DNA of 64,000 bases from Hephaestia caeni. Lineage in GTDB: Bacteria; Pseudomonadota; Alphaproteobacteria; Sphingomonadales; Sphingomonadaceae. The notes beneath the pieces are model-generated. The model saw only the letters and a program-made list of their open reading frames with translations, made no database searches and was not told where the DNA came from. This document shows positions 55,056 to 63,733 of the stretch, in pieces. The DNA is taken from assembly GCF_003550065.1 (NCBI RefSeq), contig NZ_QXDC01000004.1, forward strand, positions 248,001 through 312,000. The letters are read 5' to 3'. The position numbers were made by a program, and so were the translations under genes. How positions within the stretch are numbered: the first letter of the stretch is position 1; the number at the start of each line of letters is the position of its first letter.

Positions 55056-58000
55056 ATGATCGACCGTATCGTCACCTTCTCAGTCGAGCGGCGCTGGTTC
55101 GTCCTGCTCGTCACAGCCATCGCCGCGATCATTGGGGGATGGGCACTCGCCCGCCTGCCCATCGACGCGGTTCCCGACATCACCAACAATCAGGTGCAGA
55201 TCAACGTCCGCGCGCCTTCCCTCTCCCCCGAGCTGGTGGAGAAGCAGGTTGCGTTCCCGATCGAAACAGCGCTCGCCGGCGTGCCCGGCCTTGAGAATAC
55301 CCGGTCGCTCAGCCGCAACGGTTTCGCCCAGGTGACGGCCGTGTTCAGCGAGGGCACCGATATCTACTTCGCCCGTCAGCAGGTAGCCGAGCGGCTACGC
55401 ACCGCCGAGGAGAACTTGCCCTCCGGCGCGGTCCCCGAAATGGGGCCGATCGCGACCGGCTTGGGCGAGGTCTATATGTGGACCGTCCGCCTTGCGCATA
55501 GACCGGAGGACAAGCACAGGGCCGGGCAGCCCGGCATCCAGCCGGACGGCAGCTATATCACCCCCGAGGGCGAACGGCTGACCACCCAGGCCGAGCAGGC
55601 AACCTATCTCCGAACGGTTCAGGACTGGATCGTCACTCCGCTCCTGAAGAACACGGAAGGGCTCGCCGGCATCGATACGATTGGCGGCTATGTGAAGCAA
55701 TATCAGGTCGTCCCCGACATGCAGCGGCTGGCGGCCCTCCGCTTGAGCTTGGACAACCTCGCGAACGCCTTGGAGCAGAACAACACGGGCGTCGGCGCCG
55801 GTGTCGTGGACCGCAACGGCGAGGGGCTGGCGGTGCGCTCGGATGCCCGCATCGCGGACGCGAGCGAACTGGCGCGCACCGTCGTTGCGACCCGCGAGGG
55901 CGTGCCCATCCTCTTGAATCAGGTCGCGACCGTGAAGATCGGTCAGGCGATCCGGATGGGTTCCGCTTCCGAGAACGGCCGCGAGGTGGTCGTCGGCACC
56001 GCGGTCATGCGGATCGGCGAGAATAGCCGCGCCGTGGCTTCGGCCGTCGCCGACCGCCTGGAGGAGATCAACGCCTCGCTTCCCACCGACGTGATCGTGC
56101 AGCCGGTCCTTGATCGTACCGCCCTCGTCAACTCGACGATCAAAACGGTTGCGAAGAACCTCTCCGAAGGCGCGCTCCTCGTCATTGTCGTGCTGTTCCT
56201 GTTACTCGGTAACTTCCGCGCGGCGATGATCGCGGCCTTGGTCATCCCAATCACCATGCTGCTGACCAGCTTCGGGATGCTTCGGGGCGGCGTGTCGGCG
56301 AACCTGATGAGCTTGGGCGCACTCGACTTCGGCCTGATCGTCGACGGCGCGGTCATCATTGTGGAGAACGCGCTACGGCGCATCGGCGAGCGCCAGCACC
56401 ATAAGGGTCGGCTGCTCGACTTGGACGAGCGCCTGTCGGTGATTGCGAGCGCGGCGCGCGAGATGATCCGCCCGTCCGTGTACGGCCAGGCTATCATCAT
56501 TCTCGTCTATGTGCCGCTGCTCACGCTTTCCGGGGTGGAGGGTAAGACGTTCACGCCGATGGCGCTGACCGTCATCATCGCGCTCGCCTTCGCGTTCGTC
56601 CTGTCGCTGACCTTCGTGCCCGCCATGCTCGCAATCTGGCTCAGCAAGCCGGTCGATGAAAAGGAAGGCCGGATCATGACGTGGCTAAAAGCGCGCTACG
56701 AGCCCGGCCTTACCCAAGCGATGCGCCGACCGACGATGACGGTGGGTGTCGCGATTGGCGCGTTCCTGCTCGCGATCGGGGCCTATAGCAGCTTGGGCCA
56801 GGAGTTCCTGCCGCAGCTCGATGAAGGCGACGTACTCGTCCAGGCGCTCCGCATTCCCGGCACGTCGGTTGAACAGGCTCAGACGATGCAGTTCCAGGTG
56901 GAAAAGGCCGTAGCAGCCGTGCCCGAGGTCCGGTTTGTGTTCTCGAAAACGGGCACGGCCGAGTTGGCGTCGGACCCCATGCCGCCCAACGTGTCGGACA
57001 CCTTCATCATCATGAAGCCGCGTGACGCGTGGCCCGACCCGAAACTTGCCAAGGTCGAGCTGGTGGAGAAGATCGAGGCGGCGTTGTCGGTGCTTCCCGG
57101 CAATGCCTACGAGATCACCCAGCCGATCCAGATGCGGTTCAACGAGCTGATCGCGGGCGTCCGCAGCGATGTAGCGGTCAAGGTGTTCGGCGATGACTTC
57201 GCGCAGATGACCGCGACCGCCAATCAGATCGCGGGCATCCTCCGAGACGTGGAGGGAGCCGCCGACGTGAAGGTGGAGCAGACCGAAGGACTCCCCATGC
57301 TCGACATTCGGCCGAACCGAGACGCGATGGCGCGGTTGGGGATCACCGCGCGCGCGATGCAGGACACGGTCGCCGCCGCAATTGGCGGGCGCGACGCTGG
57401 CATGATCTTCGAGGGCGACCGGCGGTTCGCGGTGACGATCCGGTTGGGCGACGCGCAGCGGGCGAATTTCGAGACGCTAGGCCAAGTGCCGGTGCCGACC
57501 CCCGACGGCGCGTTCGTGCCGCTGGCGAGCGTCGCCGACATTGTGGTGACGGAAGGCCCGAACCAGATCAGCCGCGAGAACGGCAAGCGCCGCGTCGTGG
57601 TGCAGGCGAACGTGCGCGGACGCGACGTGACGAGCGTTGTCGCCGACGCGCAGGCGAAGATTAGCCAACAGGTCCGTTTGCCGGCCGGCACCTATCTCGA
57701 ATGGGGCGGCGCGTTCGAAAACCTGGCGTCCGCGCGCGCGCGGCTGGCGCTGGTCGTGCCGGCCTGCTTCGCGCTTATCCTGCTCTTGCTCTACGGGGCG
57801 CTCGGCAGCGTCCGCGAGGCGGCGATCGTCTTCACGGGCGTGCCCTTGGCGCTGGTGGGCGGCGCGCTCGCGTTATTCCTGAGGGGGATGCCATTCTCCA
57901 TATCGGCGGCGGTGGGGTTCATCGCCCTGTCGGGCATCGCGGTCCTGAACGGACTTGTGATGGTCACGTCGATTCAGGACTTGATGGCGCGGGGCATGGC

Positions 58001-58280
58001 GCGCGCCCAGGCGGCGCATGAAGGCGCGATCGCCCGGCTCAGGCCCGTGGTGATGACCGCGCTCGTCGCCTCGCTCGGCTTCGTACCGATGGCGCTTGCT
58101 ACCGGCGCGGGAGCTGAAGTCCAGAAACCGCTCGCCACGGTGGTGATCGGCGGACTCATATCCGCCACCCTGCTCACCCTGTTCGTGCTGCCGACCCTCT
58201 ATGCCCGGTTCGGCAGGCGCGAAGCTCCCGTACCCTCGGCCGACTACTCCTCTCCTTCCGCGTCTTTGGCATCGGAGTGA
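55056..58280 (+). CDS. czcA: CzcA-type RND heavy-metal efflux pump (copy 2)
   Basis: A 1074-residue RND pump. The N-terminus is FVLLVTAIAAIIGGWALARLPIDAVPDITNNQVQINVRAPSLSPELVEKQVAFPIETALAGVPGLENTRS. The HME1 signature [19 protein letters not shown] lies near residue 428. A Pro/Gly-rich insert of about 35 residues (HRPEDKHRAGQPGIQPDGSYITPEGERLTTQAEQATYL) sits in the porter domain where copy 1 has a shorter one. GAGG lies before the ATG. The same class as copy 1 suggests overlap in Co/Zn/Cd/Ni export, under different regulators. Confidence 0.95.
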   Translation: MIDRIVTFSVERRWFVLLVTAIAAIIGGWALARLPIDAVPDITNNQVQINVRAPSLSPELVEKQVAFPIETALAGVPGLENTRSLSRNGFAQVTAVFSEGTDIYFARQQVAERLRTAEENLPSGAVPEMGPIATGLGEVYMWTVRLAHRPEDKHRAGQPGIQPDGSYITPEGERLTTQAEQATYLRTVQDWIVTPLLKNTEGLAGIDTIGGYVKQYQVVPDMQRLAALRLSLDNLANALEQNNTGVGAGVVDRNGEGLAVRSDARIADASELARTVVATREGVPILLNQVATVKIGQAIRMGSASENGREVVVGTAVMRIGENSRAVASAVADRLEEINASLPTDVIVQPVLDRTALVNSTIKTVAKNLSEGALLVIVVLFLLLGNFRAAMIAALVIPITMLLTSFGMLRGGVSANLMSLGALDFGLIVDGAVIIVENALRRIGERQHHKGRLLDLDERLSVIASAAREMIRPSVYGQAIIILVYVPLLTLSGVEGKTFTPMALTVIIALAFAFVLSLTFVPAMLAIWLSKPVDEKEGRIMTWLKARYEPGLTQAMRRPTMTVGVAIGAFLLAIGAYSSLGQEFLPQLDEGDVLVQALRIPGTSVEQAQTMQFQVEKAVAAVPEVRFVFSKTGTAELASDPMPPNVSDTFIIMKPRDAWPDPKLAKVELVEKIEAALSVLPGNAYEITQPIQMRFNELIAGVRSDVAVKVFGDDFAQMTATANQIAGILRDVEGAADVKVEQTEGLPMLDIRPNRDAMARLGITARAMQDTVAAAIGGRDAGMIFEGDRRFAVTIRLGDAQRANFETLGQVPVPTPDGAFVPLASVADIVVTEGPNQISRENGKRRVVVQANVRGRDVTSVVADAQAKISQQVRLPAGTYLEWGGAFENLASARARLALVVPACFALILLLLYGALGSVREAAIVFTGVPLALVGGALALFLRGMPFSISAAVGFIALSGIAVLNGLVMVTSIQDLMARGMARAQAAHEGAIARLRPVVMTALVASLGFVPMALATGAGAEVQKPLATVVIGGLISATLLTLFVLPTLYARFGRREAPVPSADYSSPSASLASE

Positions 58281-58284
58281 CGGC

Positions 58285-58905
58285 ATGAGCGAGGAAAGTT
58301 TCAAGCTCGACACGGCCGACAAGCGCCGGACGCTCTGGATCGTCCTTCTGCTCAATCTCGCCCTCGCGGCGGGGTTTGGCGTGACGGGCGTGCTAGCTGA
58401 TTCGAGCGCGTTGATCGCCAACGGCCTCGACAACGCTTCCGATGCCATCGTCTATGTCATCAGCTTGCTCGCGCTGGCCCGTTCGCCCAAATGGAAGCGG
58501 GGAGCGGCGATCACGTCGGGAGTGCTGCTCCTGGTGTTCGCCGCGGGCGTGCTGTTCGACGCGGGCCGGCGCTACTTCACCGGCAGCGAGCCAATCGGCC
58601 CCACCATGATCGGCATGGCGATCGTCGCGGCAATCGTGAACGGTCTGTGCCTGTGGTTGTTGAAGCGGTTGCGCGAGCCGGACGTGAACCTTCGTGCGGC
58701 AACTACCTTCAGCTTCAACGATTTCATATCGAACGGGGGCATTGTGGTCGCCGGTGGGATCGTGATTTGGACGGGTCAAAACTGGCCGGATCTGGTGCTC
58801 GGCGTCGCGGTCGCCTGTATCGCTATCAAGGGCGGCATCACAATTCTGAAGGACGCCCGCTCCGATGCGATCGAAAGTAAGGAGCGCGCTCGGTTAACAA
58901 GTTGA
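58285..58905 (+). CDS. Small cation diffusion facilitator closing the czc operon
   Basis: A 206-residue CDF-like membrane protein. LIANGLDNASDAIVYVISLLALARSPKWKRGAAI carries the metal-site motif (NxxDxxxD), and TTFSFNDFISNGGIVVAGGIVIWTG the second (NDxxxN). It lacks most of the C-terminal cytoplasmic domain. The ATG at 58285 is 5 nt after the czcA stop, so they are co-transcribed. Together with the CDF gene at the operon's start it brackets czcICBA. The two CDF proteins have different sequences and probably different preferences. Confidence 0.85.
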   Translation: MSEESFKLDTADKRRTLWIVLLLNLALAAGFGVTGVLADSSALIANGLDNASDAIVYVISLLALARSPKWKRGAAITSGVLLLVFAAGVLFDAGRRYFTGSEPIGPTMIGMAIVAAIVNGLCLWLLKRLREPDVNLRAATTFSFNDFISNGGIVVAGGIVIWTGQNWPDLVLGVAVACIAIKGGITILKDARSDAIESKERARLTS

Positions 58906-59093
58906 GTTCATAGAGTTGCGATGGCGTAGCAAAGCTGACGAATATCGAACGACACAAAGACGACCTCAATCCGTATGCTCATGCCGGTGATGCAGGTCAG
59001 GATAGTGCGGATGGCCTTGGATCAGCCGGGCGGCATGGTGGTGGACGTGCAAATCGCCGGGTGGATCGTCCGTGCCTCCCTCCCTTTCTGGCT
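58906..59093 (-). other. Short gap with a strikingly His-rich reading frame
   Basis: Between the plus-strand CDF gene and the minus-strand DUF411 gene. On the minus strand, after the DUF411 stop, one frame reads GDLHVHHHAARLIQGH then PHYPDLHHRHEHTD and a stop at 58966. That is eleven His in about 30 codons, in no in-frame ATG context. It looks like the tail of a broken metal-binding protein, not a gene in itself. Confidence 0.35.
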
Positions 59094-59534
59094 TCAATAA
59101 CGTGCGAAGATTTTCTGTCCGCTCGGCCCAAAAGCAACAACGCTGTAGGGCTGGCCTTTCATTCCCGGCACTTCCATGCCCGGCGAGCCGATCGGCATCC
59201 CGCCAACAGCGAGACCTTTGACACCCGCCGGACGCGTCGCGAGCGCCCGTTTCATATCGGCAATGGGTACATGCCCCTCGAACGCCATGCCGTCGATGAT
59301 TGCGGTGTGGCAGGATGACAGCGCGGCTGGGACGCCAAGTCGGGTCTTCAGCCGAGCGCGGTTCGAATCGTCGACCATTCGCAAGTCGCGTTTGAATTGC
59401 ACTTTCACCTGCTTGGCCCATTCTTCGCAGCAGCCGCAGCCGGGATCGCGATGAACCACAATGGGTTCAGTCGCCATCGCCACTGCGGGCAGCGCAAGCG
59501 CCAACGCGGTAGCGACCATGCGGATTGTTCTCAT
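59094..59534 (-). CDS. DUF411 metal-binding protein
   Basis: A 146-residue exported protein. The signal MVATALALALPAVAMA is followed by TEPIVVHRDPGCGCCEEWAKQVK, the DUF411 hallmark with a CGCC metal/thiol site, then LGVPAALSSCHTAIIDGMAFEGHVPIADMKRAL and GGMPIGSPGMEVPGMKGQPYSVVAFGPSGQ, rich in Met and Gly. DUF411 proteins often accompany copper and silver resistance genes and probably bind Cu in the periplasm. It is the last gene of the minus-strand copper set, 30 nt after the DUF305 gene. Confidence 0.9.
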   Translation of the reverse strand: MRTIRMVATALALALPAVAMATEPIVVHRDPGCGCCEEWAKQVKVQFKRDLRMVDDSNRARLKTRLGVPAALSSCHTAIIDGMAFEGHVPIADMKRALATRPAGVKGLAVGGMPIGSPGMEVPGMKGQPYSVVAFGPSGQKIFARY

Positions 59535-59564
59535 CGGGCTTCTCCCATTTGAATTAAGCGCGAA

Positions 59565-60008
59565 TTATCGGCGCGACAGCATTGCTTCCATCTGCGCGAT
59601 TTCTTCGCGCTGCGACGTGATGATCTCATCGCATAACGAGATCAGGGTGGGGTCGGTGAGCGAGGCCTGCTCGCACATCAGGATCGCGCCCGAATGGTGC
59701 GGAATCATCGAGCGCAGGAACGCGGTATCATCGATCGTCGTCTGGGTGCGGATCAGCGCAAAGCTGCCGAAGAATGCGACGGCGGACCCGACAAGTAGCA
59801 GCGCATTGATTCGCTTCGACGGAAACATGTCGCGCATCGCGAGGGTCATGAGCACCACCATCGGCGCGACCATCATCAGCGTCATGTAGAACATGTTGAG
59901 GTTGTTGTAGAAGCTCGACAGCCGGTCGATCATCACGAACATCACCAGATACATGATGACCCCGCTGATCACGGTTTGCAGTGCGAGGCTGCGATAGGAA
60001 CTCTTCAT
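59565..60008 (-). CDS. DUF305 membrane protein
   Basis: A 147-residue protein with three membrane helices (LQTVISGVIMYLVMFVMI, FYMTLMMVAPMVVLMTLAM, INALLLVGSAVAFFGSFALI) and then the DUF305 motif FLRSMIPHHSGAILMCEQASL, with the paired His. The ATG at 60008 (MKSSYRSLALQ) is used because the longer frame lies in the copB gene. DUF305 proteins are common near copA/copB. A metal-binding or chaperone role in the periplasm or membrane is assumed from the company it keeps. It lies 35 nt after copB. Confidence 0.88.
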   Translation of the reverse strand: MKSSYRSLALQTVISGVIMYLVMFVMIDRLSSFYNNLNMFYMTLMMVAPMVVLMTLAMRDMFPSKRINALLLVGSAVAFFGSFALIRTQTTIDDTAFLRSMIPHHSGAILMCEQASLTDPTLISLCDEIITSQREEIAQMEAMLSRR

Positions 60009-60043
60009 GGACACTCTCCTTGCCGTTCTCCCGGCTCGGACGC

Positions 60044-61183
60044 TTAGAACCAGGCTCTGATCCCCACGACGAAGCTGGTCGTCGATGGGTCCTCGCCCGC
60101 CGCGCGGGCGAAGTCGGCGGTGCGGCCGAACTTCGAGGAATGCGAGACGCCGATATAGGGCGCGAACTCGCGTGCGATTTCGTAGCGCAGGCGTAGACCG
60201 AACTCGGCATCGGAAAGCCCCGCGCCGACCCCGCTTTCGATCACATCCTGCGCCGCCAGGTTGAACTCGACGCGCGGCTGCAGGATCAGGCGCTGGGTGA
60301 TGCGCTGATCGTAGCTTGCCGCGAGCCGCCCGAGCACATCGCCCTTGGTCGATACGAAGGCATGTGCCTCGACTTCGAACCAATAGGGCGCCAATCCCTC
60401 GATGCCGAAGGCGGCATAGGTGCGCGCCTTTGGTTCGAAATCATGGCGGATACCGCCCTGAAGATTGAAATACGGCCCGATCGCGCGGCTGTAGAGCGCC
60501 TGGGCCTCCGCATCCTCGACCGACTCGCCGAAACTGCCTTCGCCCTCGGTCTTTACGACCAGCCGATTGATGTCGCCGCCAAACCAGCCTTCTCCCTCCC
60601 AGCGATAGCCCTCGCGTCCCTGGCGAATCTGGAGTTCGGCGACATCGATCATCACCTGGCTGAAGGTGCCGCCGCCATGCCCGCGGCGCAGGTCGGCGCG
60701 CGCTCCGATCATTGCGTCGCGACCCCAAACCCGGTCGGCATAGCTCGGCTCGGGGGCTGCGGGGGCGGGAGCGTTCCCCGCGGACAGCGCGGTGCCGCCG
60801 GTCCCCATGTCGTGCGCCTCCGTCGTCATGCCGGGCATTGCCGACATGTCATGGCCGGCATGCGGATCGGCGCTGGTGGGCGGTGTCGCAGTCGAAGTCG
60901 CTGTCGAAGGGGTACAGTGCCCCATTTCGGCGTGTTCGGGGGGACAATCCGGATCGCCCGTTGTTGTTTGCGTCGCCGGCTTGGCAGAAACCGGGGCAGG
61001 ATTGGTAGCAGGTCGCGCAGCCGGCTTTTCTGCCGGACGTGGCCTTGCCGCCGGCTTGGGCTTGGGGGCGGGCTTCGCCGGCATCTTCATGCCGGGCATG
61101 TTCGAATGGTCCATCGTCTGTGCGGCGGCGGGTGCCGCCAGCGCGATCGCGGAGGCGGCGGCGAGGAGCAGAAGCGTCTTCAT
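60044..61183 (-). CDS. copB: CopB-type outer membrane copper resistance protein
   Basis: A 379-residue protein. The signal LLLLAAASAIALAAPAAA leads to an N-terminal Met/His/Pro-rich segment (MDHSNMPGMKMPAKPAPKPKPAARPRP, then HAGHDMSAMPGMTTEAHDM). The C-terminal half is the CopB barrel domain: SYADRVWGRDAMIGARADLRRGHGG, EGWFGGDINRLVVKTEGEG, RHDFEPKARTYAAFGIEGLAPYWFEVEAHAFVSTKGD and YIGVSHSSKFGRTADFAR, ending in Phe. It should lie in the outer membrane and bind copper. Its ATG overlaps the copA stop by 4 nt. Confidence 0.93.
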   Translation of the reverse strand: MKTLLLLAAASAIALAAPAAAQTMDHSNMPGMKMPAKPAPKPKPAARPRPAEKPAARPATNPAPVSAKPATQTTTGDPDCPPEHAEMGHCTPSTATSTATPPTSADPHAGHDMSAMPGMTTEAHDMGTGGTALSAGNAPAPAAPEPSYADRVWGRDAMIGARADLRRGHGGGTFSQVMIDVAELQIRQGREGYRWEGEGWFGGDINRLVVKTEGEGSFGESVEDAEAQALYSRAIGPYFNLQGGIRHDFEPKARTYAAFGIEGLAPYWFEVEAHAFVSTKGDVLGRLAASYDQRITQRLILQPRVEFNLAAQDVIESGVGAGLSDAEFGLRLRYEIAREFAPYIGVSHSSKFGRTADFARAAGEDPSTTSFVVGIRAWF

Positions 61184-63051
61184 GCGTCGTCTCCTCCGCG
61201 TGGCCGGACGGTGACGACCTGCATCATCCCCGCATGCATGTGGTAAAGCATATGGCAGTGGAAGGCCCAGTCGCCGACCGCGTCGGTGGTCACGTCAAAT
61301 GTTACCGTCCCGCCTGGCTGGACCTGCACCGTGTGCTTTCGCGGTGCATATTCGCCGTGGCCGGTGACAAGCTCGAAGAAATGGCCGTGAAGATGGATCG
61401 GGTGGCCCATCATCGTGTCGTTGACGAGCGTTACGCGCACCCGTTCGTCCTTGAGAAACGGGATCGGCTCCTTGACCTCGTTCAATTTCTCGCCGTCGAA
61501 CGCCCACATATAGCGTTCCATGTTGCCGGTGAGGTGGATCTGCATCGCCCGGTCGGGCGCGCGGAGATCCGGATTGCGGTCCACCGCCATCAAGTCGCGG
61601 TAGACCAACACCTTGTGCCCGACGTCCGCCAGCCCCTGACCGGGCTCGCCGGTCCGGTCCATCGGCATTGGCGAAATAGTCTGAACGGTCGGCGTCTTCT
61701 TGACCTCGGGGGCGACCGAGAAATCGCGCATCGAATGATTCATGCCGGCCATCGCACCGCCGGCAGCGTCTTGTACCGCGCTGGAATGATCCATACCGGC
61801 CATCGACCCCGCCGAGTTCGTGACAGGCGCAGGCGTGCAGTGCCCCATCGCGGCATGCTCGGGTGCGCAACCGCCGCTGGTCGCGGCGGCGCCCGCGCCA
61901 CCGCCAGCCATCGCGCCGTGATCCATGCCGGACATGTCGCCCATTCCCATGTCCTTCATGTCGGCGAGCGGACGCGGCCTCAGCGGCGGCACCTCGGCGG
62001 CCATCCCCTCGCGCGGGGCAAGCGTCGCCCGGGCCATGCCCGATCGATCGACGCTCTCACCGACGAGCGTGTAGGCGCGGTCGTCGGCGGGTTCGACGAT
62101 CACGTCATAGGTTTCGGCGACCGCGATCTGGAATTCATCGACCGTGACGGGCCGCACATTGAGCCCGTCAGACTGAACGACGGTGAGCTTCAACCCCGGA
62201 ATGCGGACGTTGAAGGTCGTCATCGCCGACGCGTTGATCACCCGCAGCCGCACCCGTTCGCCGGGCGTGAACAGGCCGGTCCAATTGTCGCGCGGGCCAT
62301 GGCCATTGACGAGAAAGGAATAGGTCGAGCCAGTCACGTCGGAAACGTCGGTCGGGTCCATCCGCATCTTGCCCCATTCGAGGCGTTCCTTGGCCGACTG
62401 GCCTTCACCGCGCAGCAGATCGGCCAGAGTCTGCTTTTGAAAATTGAAATAGCCGCCCTGCTGCTTGAGCTTCCTGAAGATGATGTGCGGGTGCATTTCG
62501 CTGTGATCGGACAGCACGATGACATGTTCACGGTCCGACCGGATCGGGTCTTCGCCTGCCGGGTCGATCACGATCGGGCCGTAATGGCCGAGTTGCTCCT
62601 GCAAGCCCGAATGGCTGTGATACCAGTAGGTGCCGGCCTGCTGGATCGGGAATTCATAGGTGAAGGTCGATCGCGGCTTGATGCCCGGAAAGCTGATGCC
62701 CGGCACGCCGTCCATGTGAAATGGCAGGATCAGACCATGCCAGTGGATCGAGCTGTCTTCATCGAGTGCGTTCTCGACGTGCAGCCGGACATTCTGTCCC
62801 TCGCGCAGGCGGACAAGCGGGGCAGGCACGGTCCCATTGATGCCGATCGCATGGCTTGTCCGCCCATCGATCGTCATCATCTGGTGCGCGATGCGCAGAC
62901 GGATATCTTCCCCCGATACGATCGGCAACGGTCGCACGATACCGGCAGACACCGGCTGCGCCCAAGCCGGGAACCAAGGGGCCAGAGCGGCAGTGCCGCC
63001 CAAGGCGGCGGTGCCGCGCAAGAGCGCCCGGCGATCGATCAATGCGGTCAT
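61180..63051 (-). CDS. copA: CopA-type multicopper oxidase, Tat-exported
   Basis: A 623-residue periplasmic multicopper oxidase that should oxidise Cu(I) to Cu(II). The Tat signal is DRRALLRGTAALGGTAALAPWFPAWA. The copper ligands are in SSIHWHGLILPF, YWYHSHSGLQEQ, HPIHLHGHFFEL and HCHMLYHMHAGMM, all complete. A Met/His-rich insert (MKDMGMGDMSGMDHGAM and further MAGMDH-type units) near residues 370-450 is typical of CopA/PcoA. The ATG at 63051 is preferred over 63108, since the signal begins just after it. It is followed by copB with a 4-nt overlap. Confidence 0.95.
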   Translation of the reverse strand: MTALIDRRALLRGTAALGGTAALAPWFPAWAQPVSAGIVRPLPIVSGEDIRLRIAHQMMTIDGRTSHAIGINGTVPAPLVRLREGQNVRLHVENALDEDSSIHWHGLILPFHMDGVPGISFPGIKPRSTFTYEFPIQQAGTYWYHSHSGLQEQLGHYGPIVIDPAGEDPIRSDREHVIVLSDHSEMHPHIIFRKLKQQGGYFNFQKQTLADLLRGEGQSAKERLEWGKMRMDPTDVSDVTGSTYSFLVNGHGPRDNWTGLFTPGERVRLRVINASAMTTFNVRIPGLKLTVVQSDGLNVRPVTVDEFQIAVAETYDVIVEPADDRAYTLVGESVDRSGMARATLAPREGMAAEVPPLRPRPLADMKDMGMGDMSGMDHGAMAGGGAGAAATSGGCAPEHAAMGHCTPAPVTNSAGSMAGMDHSSAVQDAAGGAMAGMNHSMRDFSVAPEVKKTPTVQTISPMPMDRTGEPGQGLADVGHKVLVYRDLMAVDRNPDLRAPDRAMQIHLTGNMERYMWAFDGEKLNEVKEPIPFLKDERVRVTLVNDTMMGHPIHLHGHFFELVTGHGEYAPRKHTVQVQPGGTVTFDVTTDAVGDWAFHCHMLYHMHAGMMQVVTVRPRGGDDA

Positions 63052-63133
63052 GTTACATCCCGAAGTGGCAGTCATGAGAGATACGCGCAGGATCGCCCCA
63101 CCCCTCAATGACCCCGAATTTTCTCAGGAGGCG

Positions 63134-63164
63134 CAAATGGGGTCTGACACAGTGTCAAAGTCAA
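63134..63164 (-). promoter_or_regulatory. Candidate MerR-type promoter of copA
   Basis: On the minus strand TTGACT (63159-63164) and CATTTG (63134-63139) are 19 nt apart. Between them lies an odd-centred perfect inverted repeat, TGACAC-T-GTGTCA (63145-63157). The elongated spacer with a central dyad is what MerR-type activators need; the -10 is weak. The -35 overlaps the sigma-factor stop codon. No MerR gene for copper is present in the window. Confidence 0.4.
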
Positions 63165-63733
63165 GCCTCACTTGCGCGCAGCCGTTCCGCCAGTTTTTGC
63201 CGGGCTCGATAGAGCCGGGTCTCGACCGCCTTCTCGCTGATTCCAAGCGTTTCTCCGGTTTCTGCCTGGCTCAGCCCTTCGATCGTCCGCAGCACCAAAG
63301 TCTCGCGCAGATTGCCCGGCAGCAGCGCGATGGCGGCCGCCACGCGCCGCAGCTCCTGCCGATCAGCGGTCAATGTCTCGATCGACGGCGTCACATCCGC
63401 AGCATCGGCGACATGGTCGATCGGGAGAACTACGGCGATCAGGCGGCGCACCGCCCGCCGCCGCCGCCAGTCTCGCGCCTTATTGATCGCGATGCGTGAC
63501 AGCCATGCGCGCATTGGGCGTGCCATATCGTAGCTGCGTAGCGCCCGATGCGCCGCAACAAAGGTTTCCTGGACGATATCGAGCGCCTCGTCGTCGTCGC
63601 CGGTGATTCGGGCGACCAGCCGGTGCAGCGGTTCCTTGTGCCGACGCACGATCTCAGCAAACGCAAGCTGGTGTCCCGCAAGCGTCAATGCGGCAAGCTC
63701 GCCGTCCGTCCTGTCGGCAAGCGCGCCGGTCAC
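63161..63733 (-). CDS. ECF sigma factor upstream of copAB
   Basis: A 190-residue RpoE-like sigma factor. Region 2 is AFAEIVRRHKEPLHRLVARITGDDDEALDIVQETFVAAHRALRSYDMARPMRAWLSRIAINKARDWRRRR, and region 4 is ALLPGNLRETLVLRTIEGLSQAETGETLGISEKAVETRLYRARQKL. The start is a GTG at 63733 overlapping the preceding sensor's stop by 4 nt (GTGA). By analogy with cnrYXH, it should be held inactive until the membrane/periplasmic sensor detects metal. copA starts 110 bp downstream. No anti-sigma gene (cnrY-like) is seen in the window. Confidence 0.9.
   Translation of the reverse strand: MTGALADRTDGELAALTLAGHQLAFAEIVRRHKEPLHRLVARITGDDDEALDIVQETFVAAHRALRSYDMARPMRAWLSRIAINKARDWRRRRAVRRLIAVVLPIDHVADAADVTPSIETLTADRQELRRVAAAIALLPGNLRETLVLRTIEGLSQAETGETLGISEKAVETRLYRARQKLAERLRASEA

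Noticed and set aside
61039..63111. 690-residue plus-strand frame
   Set aside because: Antisense to copA, whose copper ligand motifs are complete.
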